Counted from the stretch's first letter, positions 1-7,081 are shown. The stretch is DNA of 8,529 bases from JBKPDV01 sp046728075 (GCA_046728075.1 JBKPDV010000182.1:1-8529), one strand, 5' to 3'. Notes: generated by a model from the sequence alone, not told the origin. Numbers and translations are program-made.

Positions 1-192
1 CGTGACGCTCTTGCCGGACGAGCGGTTCTCCAGACGCAGCTTCGCCGTGATCTTCGGGGGAACGGGGTCCGGGGGCGCCGACAGGGAGGAAGAGCAGTGG
101 CATTCCTTCTCGGGCCATCCGCACGTCATGCATCGCCGGCCGGAATCGGTCGAATAGACGAGGCGGTTCAAGGCCGTCTTTCCTTTCTTCAT
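1..192 (-). CDS. yciH: YciH/SUI1-family translation initiation factor, N-terminal part (cut by window edge)
   Basis: Sixty-four codons are visible, from an ATG at 192-190 to the window edge. The protein is probably a bacterial relative of eIF1/SUI1 (YciH), a small cytoplasmic protein thought to act on the ribosome during initiation. The visible part has the usual leader: an LVYSTDSGR motif at residues 11-19, then a four-cysteine cluster (C21, C24, C31, C33) of the kind often seen before the SUI1 fold and likely to bind a metal, then a Pro-rich linker. The start of the SUI1 domain follows (KLRLENRSSGKSVT, residues 51-64), where the family has a basic, glycine-rich strand. The start codon overlaps the stop of the upstream ankyrin gene as ATGA and has no good ribosome binding site of its own, so translation is probably coupled. 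The core of the domain lies outside the window, so the call rests on the leader and the first strand. Confidence 0.8.
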   Translation of the reverse strand, partial: MKKGKTALNRLVYSTDSGRRCMTCGWPEKECHCSSSLSAPPDPVPPKITAKLRLENRSSGKSVT

Positions 193-2378
193 TTGAGATC
201 AGCGAGCGTGACCTTTCCCGTCTGCGCTTCGATGACGATCGTCGCGACGTTCTTGGAGGTCGCTGCGTCTTCATAGTTGAAGTACCAGAGCGCGCCGGCG
301 CGCGGGTTCTGCACCAGGCCGGCCGTCAGATGCGCGCCGCTGGCGCTGTACTTCGAGCCGCCGGCTCCCTCGGCGATATCCAGGAGCCGCTTGCTATCGA
401 GAATCGTGTCGGCGTCGACCGTGATCGTCCGCAGGGCGTTGCTCGGATGTGCGGAGTGCGTCAGCTTCCCCTCGTCGATCGACGTCAGGTAGACCTGCGC
501 CGCCGAGGGCGAATAGTAGTGGGCGACCCAGTGGGCCGAGCGGCCGTCGGCGCCGAGAGGCCCCTCCGACGTCGTCGTCAGCTCCGTCAGCGCGGCGTCC
601 TTCTGCCACTTGACCGTCACCGAGTAGGTCATTTCATAGGCCTGCTTCGCAGTGATCGGCTTCTTGCCGGTGCCTGTCGAGACGGGTTTGGGATACGTGG
701 GCTGGACCGGAGGGGCTGCCACGTCCGAGACGACCGTCTCGGCTTCTCTCGAAGATCCCTTCTTTCCCTTGCCCGCGCCTGCCGGCGGGCGCATCAGCAT
801 CTCGGTGATGCGGGGATTGCCTTTTGCCTTGGCGGCGTCCAGCAAGAGCTTGCGATTCACTTGTGTGTCCGCGCCCGCCTCGATCAGGATGCGGACGACG
901 TCCGGATTTCCCCCCTGGACCCCGCTGTAGAGAACGGGCGTGCCGTTCTTGTCCTTCAGATTCACCCGGGCGCCCCCCTTGACCAGAATCTCCACCAGGT
1001 CGGCGCGCCCCTGCATGGCGGCGCTCATCAGTCCGTTGATTCCGTAGGCGTTTCCCTTATCGAGATTCGCCTTCGCCTCGACCAGTGCCTTCAGAGACTC
1101 GGGGTTGCCGCGGTCGACCGCCCGCATCACGAGCGTGTCGCCGTACTCCATGGACTTGTCCGCGCTCGCCCCCGGATCGTTGACGTTGGCTCCGCCGGCG
1201 ATGAGCGCGCGAACCACATCGTCGGCGCCGGCTTCGACGGCCACGTAGAGGGGCGGGCGTCCCTGGCTGTTGCGGGCGGCGGGCGAGACGCCGGCGGCGA
1301 GAATGAGAGTGACGGCCTTGACGTCTCGACCCTCGACGCGTTCGAAGAGAGTCTTCTCGTCCGCCTTCAAGCCCATTTTCTTGAGCTCTTTGGCGGGATC
1401 GCCTGCGGGTGCGGAAGTTTCGGCTCGCCCGACTGTCGGAGACGCCGCCTCCTTGTGGGCGGAGGCGGAGGAGGATGCAGGTACGGGCTTCGCATTCTTC
1501 AAGAGCGCGATGGCTTCCTTCTCTCCCGACCTCTGCGCCGTCTTGATCGGGGTCTCGCCGCCCGAGTCGCGGGCGTTGGGATCCGCTCCCGCGGCGAGCA
1601 GCAGCGGAATGAGACGGACGCGGCCGATGCCGGCGGCGTTGTACAGAGGCGTGCGACCCGACGAATCGCGCGCGTCGACCTGCGCGCCGGCGGCGAGGAG
1701 AGCCGAGACGACCGCGGGCTTGTCGCTGTCGACCGCCTCGTGAAGCGGAGTGCGGCCCGACTTCGCCTTCGCGTTGACGTCCGCCTTTCCCCGGATCAGG
1801 GCGTTTGCTGTTTCCACATTCTCCTGACCGGCAGCCAGATGCAGGGGCGTCCGGCCCCGGTCGTCCCGGGCGTCGACGTTTGCGCCGCCGGCCACGAGCG
1901 CCGCGACCTTTTCCGGACTGTTTTCGTGCGCCGCTTCGTGGAGAGCGGTGTTCTGGAAGCTGCAAGCGGCGTTGACGTCGGCGCCGGCCTGAATCAAGAG
2001 CGCCACGTGCCTGGGCGGGCCGCTGGCGGCCGCTCGGCAGAGGGGCGTATCGCCGTTGGGGGTCTTCGCGTTCAAGTTGGGCTTCGCTTTCAACAGAACG
2101 GCGAGGGTCTTCTCGCTGTCTCCCTGCGCCGCCCGGTGAAGAGCCGTCCATCCCTTCTCGTCCGCCGTGTCGACGGGCATGCCCGCCTCGAGGAAGAGCG
2201 CCACGATCTTGTCGTCGCCCGAGAAGACCTTCTTCAAGAAGTTCTCCTCCGTGAACATCACGTCTTCCTTCGCGAGCTTCTTTCTCGCCTTCTCCACATC
2301 GGCGGCCGTCGCGGCCGTCGAGATCGCAAGGAGAACGGCCGGCAGGAGACAGGCGAGACCCGATCGAGACAACTTCAT
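189..2378 (-). CDS. Secreted ankyrin-repeat protein with C-terminal PepSY-like domain
   Basis: The product is 729 residues. ATG at 2378 is chosen because AAGGAGG lies 5 bases upstream and the next residues form a signal peptide: MKLSR, a hydrophobic stretch at about 8-20, and an A-x-A cleavage region near residues 22-26. The mature protein should therefore be periplasmic or outside the cell. Ankyrin repeats form two blocks. Residues about 44-297 hold roughly eight repeats with clear TPLHxAA and GADVNA motifs (for example 176-181, 209-214, 242-246). Residues about 340-530 hold five or six more degenerate ones. An Ala/Ser-rich linker (300-328) joins them. After a Pro/Lys-rich linker (531-575) comes a C-terminal domain (about 577-729) predicted to be beta-rich, ending in IEAQTGKV, which resembles the end of PepSY domains; that match is tentative. 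Ankyrin arrays normally bind proteins; the partner is unknown. Neighbours are an exported S9 peptidase 34 bases upstream and yciH overlapping by 4 bases. Confidence 0.9.
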   Translation of the reverse strand: MKLSRSGLACLLPAVLLAISTAATAADVEKARKKLAKEDVMFTEENFLKKVFSGDDKIVALFLEAGMPVDTADEKGWTALHRAAQGDSEKTLAVLLKAKPNLNAKTPNGDTPLCRAAASGPPRHVALLIQAGADVNAACSFQNTALHEAAHENSPEKVAALVAGGANVDARDDRGRTPLHLAAGQENVETANALIRGKADVNAKAKSGRTPLHEAVDSDKPAVVSALLAAGAQVDARDSSGRTPLYNAAGIGRVRLIPLLLAAGADPNARDSGGETPIKTAQRSGEKEAIALLKNAKPVPASSSASAHKEAASPTVGRAETSAPAGDPAKELKKMGLKADEKTLFERVEGRDVKAVTLILAAGVSPAARNSQGRPPLYVAVEAGADDVVRALIAGGANVNDPGASADKSMEYGDTLVMRAVDRGNPESLKALVEAKANLDKGNAYGINGLMSAAMQGRADLVEILVKGGARVNLKDKNGTPVLYSGVQGGNPDVVRILIEAGADTQVNRKLLLDAAKAKGNPRITEMLMRPPAGAGKGKKGSSREAETVVSDVAAPPVQPTYPKPVSTGTGKKPITAKQAYEMTYSVTVKWQKDAALTELTTTSEGPLGADGRSAHWVAHYYSPSAAQVYLTSIDEGKLTHSAHPSNALRTITVDADTILDSKRLLDIAEGAGGSKYSASGAHLTAGLVQNPRAGALWYFNYEDAATSKNVATIVIEAQTGKVTLADLK
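1445..1468. repeat. 8-bp perfect inverted repeat inside the ankyrin gene linker
   Basis: CCGCCTCC at 1445-1452 and GGAGGCGG at 1461-1468 can pair around an 8-base loop. The site codes for the Ala/Ser/Glu-rich linker between the two ankyrin blocks. There is no T-run after it on either strand, so it does not look like a terminator; it may simply reflect the GC-rich low-complexity coding sequence. Confidence 0.35.
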
Positions 2379-2383
2379 GAGGC

Positions 2384-2390
2384 CCTCCTT
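2384..2390 (-). promoter_or_regulatory. Strong ribosome binding site of the ankyrin-repeat gene
   Basis: On the minus strand AAGGAGG stands 5 bases before the ATG at 2378. It is a near-perfect Shine-Dalgarno sequence and decides the start over a longer in-frame reading that would begin at 2606 inside the peptidase gene. It also suggests this gene is initiated independently of the upstream peptidase. Confidence 0.85.
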
Positions 2391-2412
2391 CGGCGGGTTG
2401 TTCCTTCCGAGG

Positions 2413-4536
2413 TCACTTTGAGCTTGATGAGGTCGATTTTGGACTGTCCGCCCGAAGATGTCGATCGAGAAAGTCCGCCGCTGCGCGATAAGCCTCGAGC
2501 CAATGGCGATGCTCGAGAAAATCATGGATCTCATCGGGAAAGACCAGCTCCTCGAAGGCGACGCCTTGGGCCCGCAAAGCCTCGGCCAGATCCACGCTCT
2601 GAGCAAAGGGGACGTTGCGGTCGTCGTCTCCGTGGATCAACAGCACGGGAGACCGCCAGGACTTGATCGAGGCCATCGGCGAGGACTGGAACGCGAGGCG
2701 CGCCAGGTCCTGGCGCTTCTCGGGCTCGTAGGCCGGCTCGAAGTTCGCGATGACCCCGTTCCAGTCGTGGACTCCGTGGAAGTCCACGCCGGCAGCGAAG
2801 AGGCTCGACGCGCGCGCGAGCCCGAGTGCCGTCAGGTAACCGCCGTAAGACCCGCCCCACAGGCCGATCCGGTCCGCGGCGACATCCGGGCGGCCGCGCA
2901 GATAGAGCCCGGCGCCTTCGACGTCCTGAAATTCTGAAGCGCCTGAGGCGCCGTAGTCGAGAGCTTCGCGGAATTCCATTCCATAGCCGATGCCGCTTCG
3001 GTAGTTGACGGACAGGACGACGTAGCCGCGGCTGGCGAGGTACTGATTGAAGGCGTAGGAGTTGCGATAGTAGTAGTTGTAGTGCCAGCCGAGCAGCATC
3101 TGGCGGCGCGACCCGCCGTGGAAAAAGATCACGGCCGGATGGCGTTCGCCGGCGCTTGCAACCCGCGGGAGGAAGACCTGCCCGTGGATCGTGAGGCCGT
3201 CGGAAGCCGGGAAAAGAACCGGCTGCGGCTCGACGAGAGCGCTCTCCGGAAAATCCGCCGGCAACGTTCCCGGCGCGAGTGGTCTCGCCGCCGATCCCGA
3301 CTGCGCGATCGCCGGCTCCGGCGGGCGTCGGGCGCCGGAGCGGAGAAAAACGAGAGCCTCGCCTCCGGAAGTCTCGACCGGCCGCCATTCGATTCCTTGA
3401 CCGGAGGTCAGCGAGCTCGGCTTACCGCCCGAGACGGCGACGCTCCAGAGGTGGCGGCGGTCGATGTCGTTCTGGTTGGAGTTGTAGACGACCCGTTTGC
3501 GGTCGGCCGAGAGCGAGGCGTACTCGACCTCGAAATCCCCGGGGGTCAGAAGAGCCGGTCCTCCTCCCGCCGCGGGAACCGCGTAGAGATGCGTCCAGCC
3601 GTCGCGCTCCCACGGAAAGACGATCCTGTCTCCATCGGCCCAGAAGAATTGTTCGTCGGCCACGATCCCGCGATAGACGCTGCCCCGCCCGCGCGGCGAC
3701 CGGAAGACTTCTCGTCCTCGGCCCGTCGAGGCGTCGGCGATCCGGATCGACCACGGCTCTCCTTCCCGGTGAGGCCGAAAGCCCTGGATCGCCCGGGTCG
3801 AGGGCGCGCGAAGGAACACCACACGCTTTCCATCAGGCGACCAGACTGGATTGCCGTCGCGGTCGGTCGAGGCATCCAGGTATCTGACGGTCTTGCCCGA
3901 GGGATCGAAGATTCCGACGAAGCCGTGGTCCCCGCGCCGGCTCACAAAAGCGAGGAGCGCCCCGTCAGGAGACCAGCGCGGGCTGCCGGCGTCTCCGCGC
4001 ACGCGAAAGGCGATGGCCGGCTTGGCGTCTCCGGTTAATGGCGCGAACCAGATCTGATCCTTGAATACGAACGCGACTCGATCCCCCTTGGGCGAGATCC
4101 TCGGTGAGTGGCCGTCGGCGAGCTTGCGGGGAGCGGCGCCGGCGACCGGGACGACGTAGACAGCCTGTTCGACGCTTTCCGGCTTGCTCGAGGGATTTGG
4201 AAACTCTCCCTTGCGGTTCGCGTCACCGCCGCGAGTGAAGACGAGGCTCTTGCCGTCGGGCGTGAACTCGAGATCTCCGATCTCCTGCCCGTCGTCCTCC
4301 GCGTACGCCGTCAGAGCGCGCCCGTTGTAACGGGGACCCTCCGCGACCCAGATGTTGCGCGCTCCCCTGGCGTTGAAGACCCACGCCACGGCGCCGCCCG
4401 TCCGGGCAGCGACGAGGTCCGACGGAAAAGGAGCCGACAGGACCTGCTCCAGCGTGAAATCCGCGCGAGTCGCGGCGATGGCCGTGGCGCAAGCGCAGGT
4501 CAGGACCAGCAGAGCGAAAACCCCGCGACGAGTCAT
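2413..4536 (-). CDS. Secreted S9-family (prolyl oligopeptidase/DPP-like) serine peptidase
   Basis: The product is 707 residues. ATG at 4536 follows GGGAGG with a 4-base gap and opens a signal peptide: MTRRG, a hydrophobic core at about 6-19, and an AIA-type cleavage near residue 22. The N-terminal half (about 26-430) is a beta-propeller with PD40/WD40-like strands of the SPDG type at about 90-100, 145-157, 186-199, 230-243 and 340-353. The C-terminal half (about 440-695) is an alpha/beta hydrolase. It has HGG at 473-475, the nucleophile elbow GGSYGG with Ser563, Asp639 in the HGDDDRNV segment and His671 in DEIHDF. These align with the Ser-Asp-His triad of DPP4-type enzymes. The family cleaves peptides, often after proline or alanine; the exact specificity cannot be read here. 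Length and domain order are typical and nothing is missing. The gene lies 26 bases downstream of recQ and 34 bases before the ankyrin gene, so a periplasmic peptide-processing role is likely. Confidence 0.93.
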   Translation of the reverse strand: MTRRGVFALLVLTCACATAIAATRADFTLEQVLSAPFPSDLVAARTGGAVAWVFNARGARNIWVAEGPRYNGRALTAYAEDDGQEIGDLEFTPDGKSLVFTRGGDANRKGEFPNPSSKPESVEQAVYVVPVAGAAPRKLADGHSPRISPKGDRVAFVFKDQIWFAPLTGDAKPAIAFRVRGDAGSPRWSPDGALLAFVSRRGDHGFVGIFDPSGKTVRYLDASTDRDGNPVWSPDGKRVVFLRAPSTRAIQGFRPHREGEPWSIRIADASTGRGREVFRSPRGRGSVYRGIVADEQFFWADGDRIVFPWERDGWTHLYAVPAAGGGPALLTPGDFEVEYASLSADRKRVVYNSNQNDIDRRHLWSVAVSGGKPSSLTSGQGIEWRPVETSGGEALVFLRSGARRPPEPAIAQSGSAARPLAPGTLPADFPESALVEPQPVLFPASDGLTIHGQVFLPRVASAGERHPAVIFFHGGSRRQMLLGWHYNYYYRNSYAFNQYLASRGYVVLSVNYRSGIGYGMEFREALDYGASGASEFQDVEGAGLYLRGRPDVAADRIGLWGGSYGGYLTALGLARASSLFAAGVDFHGVHDWNGVIANFEPAYEPEKRQDLARLAFQSSPMASIKSWRSPVLLIHGDDDRNVPFAQSVDLAEALRAQGVAFEELVFPDEIHDFLEHRHWLEAYRAAADFLDRHLRADSPKSTSSSSK

Positions 4537-4540
4537 CGAA

Positions 4541-4546
4541 CCTCCC
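4541..4546 (-). promoter_or_regulatory. Ribosome binding site of the S9 peptidase gene
   Basis: On the minus strand GGGAGG precedes the ATG at 4536 by 4 bases. It supports this start over a longer in-frame reading that would begin at 4671 inside recQ, and it places the signal peptide at the N-terminus. Confidence 0.8.
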
Positions 4547-4562
4547 GCGAAAGCTTCGAACT

Positions 4563-6458
4563 CTATCGCGGCACCACAATCGCGAGCAGCGCCGGACCGT
4601 ACGCCGCGAGCTTGGCGGGTCCGATGCCGGGAACCTCTGCGAGCGCGTCGAGGCTCTTCGGCCGCGCGCACGCGAGCGCTTCGAGTGTCGAGTCATGAAG
4701 AACGACGTAGGCGGGAACACCCCGTCTCGAAGATTCCTCGCGGCGCCAACGCTTGAGCGCGTCGAAGAGGCCCGGCTCCGGTTCCGCGGCGCCGCCGACG
4801 ATCTCCGTCCATCGCTCGGCGCGCTTTTTCCTTGCCGTCGAGGGCCGTCCGCGCGGCCGCTCGGGAAGAGTCATCTCGACCTCGGTCGCGCGGCCCGCCA
4901 TGACCTCGCGGCCGACTCGCGTCAGCGAGAGAGTGCGGTAGGTGTCGTCAGTGGCGGAGAGAAGCCCCGCTCCAACGGCGGCCTCGATCCACTCCTCGAT
5001 CGCGGCCGGTTTTTCGTCCTGAAGCAATCCCGTCGTCGAAAGCCCCGTCAGGGAATCGGGCAGCCCCTCGAGCTTGCCGGCGAGCATGGCGGCAATGCGC
5101 CGCTTTCCCCAGCGCTCGCCGCCGCGCGCCACGCCCGAAAGAATCTTGCGCATGTGGAGCGTTTCCTCCGGCGAGAGCGGCCGGCGGCGCCGGCAGTTTC
5201 CGCACTCGCCGCATCGAGAAGCGACTCCGGCTTCGCCGAAATACCCCAGCAGAGCGGCCCGGAGGCATCCCGTCGTATCCGCATAGGCGATCATGCGGCG
5301 AAGCTTGATCCGATCGAGCTCGCGCTTTCGTTCGCGCTGAGCAGGGTCCAGGGGCGCCCGGGTGCGGCGGGGGTCCGCTTCGTCGTCCTCTTTCTCGATG
5401 AAGAACTCCCGCGTGCGAACGTCGACGTAGTTCCACAGAAGGGTCGCTTGCGCCGGCCGTCCGTCCCGGCCGCCGCGCCCGACCTCCTGGTAGTAGGCCT
5501 CCAGCGATCCCGGAATCTCGAAATGGACGACGGCGTCGATGTCGGGCCGGTCGATTCCCATGCCGAAAGCGTTGGTCGCGCAGACGATCCGCGCCGAGCC
5601 CTTCGCGAATGCGTTCTGAACGCGATGCCGCTCCTTTTCGTCGAGTCCGGCGTGATACGCGAAGGCCTCCTCACCGGCCGCGCGCAATGTCGCCGCGGCG
5701 CGTTCCGCGCTTTTGCGGGTCGCGGCGTAGACCAAGGCGCGGCGCCCGGCGACGAGCTCCGGGAGAAGAGCCCGCTTCTCGAGCTCCCCGGATACGCGGC
5801 GCACGTCGAAGAACAGATTCGGGCGATCGAACCCGGCCACGAAGAGCGCGGGATTCCGGAGGCCGAGAAGCGCGACGATGTCCTGGCGGACCTCGGGCGT
5901 CGCGGTCGCCGTGAAGGCCAGGATCGGCGGGCGACCGGGAGAGCCATCGGCCCGGAGGCAGCGCGCCGCGGCCTCGGCCAGGTGCCTGTAGTCCGGGCGG
6001 AAATCGTGTCCCCACTCCGAAACGCAGTGCGCCTCGTCGACCGCGAAGCGCGCGATCGCGAGCTCGCCCAGGCGATCGGAGAACCGCCGGCTCGCGAAGC
6101 GTTCCGGTGAGACGTAGAGGAGTCGCAGACGGCCGGCTCGAGCGGCGTCGAAGGCCGCGTCCCGATCAGAGGGCGTCATGAGCGAGTGGATCGCGGCCGC
6201 CGCGATCCCCTTGCGCGTCAACTCGTCGACCTGATCTTTCATCAACGCCACGAGCGGCGACACGACGAGCGTGACGCCGGGAAGAAGCATCGCCGGCAGC
6301 TGGTAACCGATCGACTTTCCGAAGCCCGTCGGCATCACGGCGAGCACGTCGGAGCCGGCCAGCGCCGCCTCCACGACTTCGTTCTGGCCGGGCCGGAAGG
6401 CCGCGTGACCGAAGTGGCGGTGGAGCGCCGCGAGCGGATGGGTTGCGCCGGTCGTCAA
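4563..6458 (-). CDS. recQ: ATP-dependent DNA helicase RecQ
   Basis: The product is 631 residues, close to the roughly 600 usual for long bacterial RecQ, and all modules are present. RecQ unwinds DNA 3'->5' in recombination and fork repair in the cytoplasm. Visible motifs: FRPGQ at 21-25 (motif 0), Walker A PTGFGKS at 43-49, DEAH at 141-144 followed by the RecQ-specific loop CVSEWGHDFRPDYRHL (145-160), FTATATPEV at 182-190, and motif VI QEVGRGGRDGRP at 324-335 with the arginine finger. A zinc-binding set follows (C398, C416, C419, C422), then a winged-helix RQC region (about 430-525) and an HRDC domain (about 562-631, with VPGIGPAKLAAYG at 609-621). Walker A has Phe where E. coli RecQ has Gly; other RecQ relatives also vary here. 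The start is TTG, 4 bases after the vapC stop and without a clear Shine-Dalgarno sequence. No other in-frame start lies upstream before a stop, so translation is probably coupled to vapC. Confidence 0.96.
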   Translation of the reverse strand: MTTGATHPLAALHRHFGHAAFRPGQNEVVEAALAGSDVLAVMPTGFGKSIGYQLPAMLLPGVTLVVSPLVALMKDQVDELTRKGIAAAAIHSLMTPSDRDAAFDAARAGRLRLLYVSPERFASRRFSDRLGELAIARFAVDEAHCVSEWGHDFRPDYRHLAEAAARCLRADGSPGRPPILAFTATATPEVRQDIVALLGLRNPALFVAGFDRPNLFFDVRRVSGELEKRALLPELVAGRRALVYAATRKSAERAAATLRAAGEEAFAYHAGLDEKERHRVQNAFAKGSARIVCATNAFGMGIDRPDIDAVVHFEIPGSLEAYYQEVGRGGRDGRPAQATLLWNYVDVRTREFFIEKEDDEADPRRTRAPLDPAQRERKRELDRIKLRRMIAYADTTGCLRAALLGYFGEAGVASRCGECGNCRRRRPLSPEETLHMRKILSGVARGGERWGKRRIAAMLAGKLEGLPDSLTGLSTTGLLQDEKPAAIEEWIEAAVGAGLLSATDDTYRTLSLTRVGREVMAGRATEVEMTLPERPRGRPSTARKKRAERWTEIVGGAAEPEPGLFDALKRWRREESSRRGVPAYVVLHDSTLEALACARPKSLDALAEVPGIGPAKLAAYGPALLAIVVPR

Positions 6459-6462
6459 GGTG

Positions 6463-6858
6463 TCACGCGGAAACGTTCCGCGCCTTCAGGGAGGAGATGT
6501 TCGCGAGCTGGTCGAAGTCCCTGCCGTGATGGAGCAGGGTGAGCCCGTGCCTCAGCGCGCAAACCCCGATCAGGCAGTCGACGCCGGAGCGCACGGTGAG
6601 GCCCGCTCTCCTCGCCGATCGGTAGAGTTGCGCCGCCTCCTCGAAAACGTCGAGCCGGAGAGGGGACTCGACGATCGGAAGAGCAAGCATGGCCTCTCGC
6701 GCGACCTGGAAGGCGTCCTCCTCGCGGAATCCTTGAAGCACTTCCTGCAGGACCGGAAGGCAAGTCACGACTTCCTCGATCGCCGCGTGGTCCTCCAGGC
6801 GGAGCGGCCGCCGTTTGCGGAAGACCTCGATCCAGACCGACGTATCAACGAGAAGCAC
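6463..6858 (-). CDS. vapC: VapC-type PIN-domain ribonuclease toxin
   Basis: The product is 131 residues, the normal size for a VapC toxin. PIN toxins are Mg-dependent RNases that cut tRNA, rRNA or mRNA and are held inactive by the cognate VapB. Seen here: the opening LLVDTSVWIEVF with first catalytic acid Asp5, Glu39 in the helix LQEVLQGF, Asp94 in RSGVDCLIG, and a final acidic site GRDFDQLA with Asp114 and Asp116. In many relatives the last site reads DRDF; here the first Asp of that motif is Gly112, so Asp114 would have to supply the fourth acid. The start is GTG at 6858, overlapping the vapB end by 14 bases, with no good ribosome binding site, as expected for coupled antitoxin-toxin translation. 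The stop is 4 bases before recQ. The family call is firm; activity and target are not known. Confidence 0.92.
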   Translation of the reverse strand: MLLVDTSVWIEVFRKRRPLRLEDHAAIEEVVTCLPVLQEVLQGFREEDAFQVAREAMLALPIVESPLRLDVFEEAAQLYRSARRAGLTVRSGVDCLIGVCALRHGLTLLHHGRDFDQLANISSLKARNVSA

Positions 6859-7081
6859 GGCGTGCTCGGCGGGGGCGGTAAGGCGAACGGTCCTCCCTGA
6901 TCTCGCTCAGGTTGCCTTCCCACAAACCGGTGCCGGCGAGCTCCAGAATGCGCCCCGCGCGGATGCGTCGCACGAAATCTTCCAGGGCCCGTTCGACGGT
7001 TCGGGAATAGGTGCGCTCTCCCGCCAGCCTCGTCGCTTCTTCCAGCAAGTTCTCATCGAGCACAAGATTTGTACGTTTCAT
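6845..7081 (-). CDS. vapB: VapB-type antitoxin (ribbon-helix-helix-like)
   Basis: The product is 78 residues from ATG at 7081. The N-terminus KRTNLVLDENLLEEATRLAG (2-21), then a second helix TYSRTVERALEDFVRR (24-39), fits the strand-helix-helix DNA-binding fold of VapB antitoxins. The C-terminal part with LWEGNLSEIRED (53-64) matches the W-x-G-[DN]-L-x-x-[MI]-R segment that this group uses to block the partner PIN toxin. The last 14 residues are Arg-rich, overlap the vapC start, and may be mostly an effect of reading into the next gene. Such antitoxins neutralise the toxin and, together with it, usually repress their own promoter, here likely at the AT-rich repeat just upstream. It is the first gene of the leftward array. 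Confidence 0.9.
   Translation of the reverse strand: MKRTNLVLDENLLEEATRLAGERTYSRTVERALEDFVRRIRAGRILELAGTGLWEGNLSEIREDRSPYRPRRARRASR

Noticed and set aside
2349..2378. Lipoprotein signal in the ankyrin protein (Cys10)
   Set aside because: The Cys lies too near the N-terminus and comes before the hydrophobic core, so it does not fit a lipobox. A standard A-x-A cleavage site follows.
2379..2412. Terminator between the peptidase and ankyrin genes
   Set aside because: The 34-base gap has no stable hairpin followed by a T-run on the minus strand and is mostly filled by the ribosome binding site.
2379..2606. A 76-residue N-terminal extension of the ankyrin protein starting at 2606
   Set aside because: It overlaps the end of the peptidase gene, buries the signal peptide, and ignores the AAGGAGG site placed 5 bases before ATG 2378.
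330..2666. A 778-codon open frame on the plus strand opposite the ankyrin gene
   Set aside because: Its protein is Arg/Gly-rich with no recognisable domain. Opposite it lies a clear signal-peptide ankyrin protein with a strong ribosome binding site. Long antisense frames are common in GC-rich genes.
2531..3388. A 285-codon minus-strand frame inside the S9 peptidase
   Set aside because: It is another reading frame of the peptidase gene, Arg/Pro-rich and without motifs. The peptidase frame has an intact catalytic triad.
4480..4536. Lipoprotein signal in the S9 peptidase (Cys in LTCAC)
   Set aside because: Neither Cys has the usual L-[AS]-[GA]-C context. An AIA cleavage site a few residues later fits better.
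4537..4671. A 45-residue N-terminal extension of the S9 peptidase starting at 4671
   Set aside because: It would lie inside recQ and put an Arg-rich stretch before the signal peptide. ATG 4536 has a good ribosome binding site.
4695..6110. A 471-codon plus-strand frame opposite recQ
   Set aside because: It is antisense to a complete RecQ with all motifs and shows no domain of its own.
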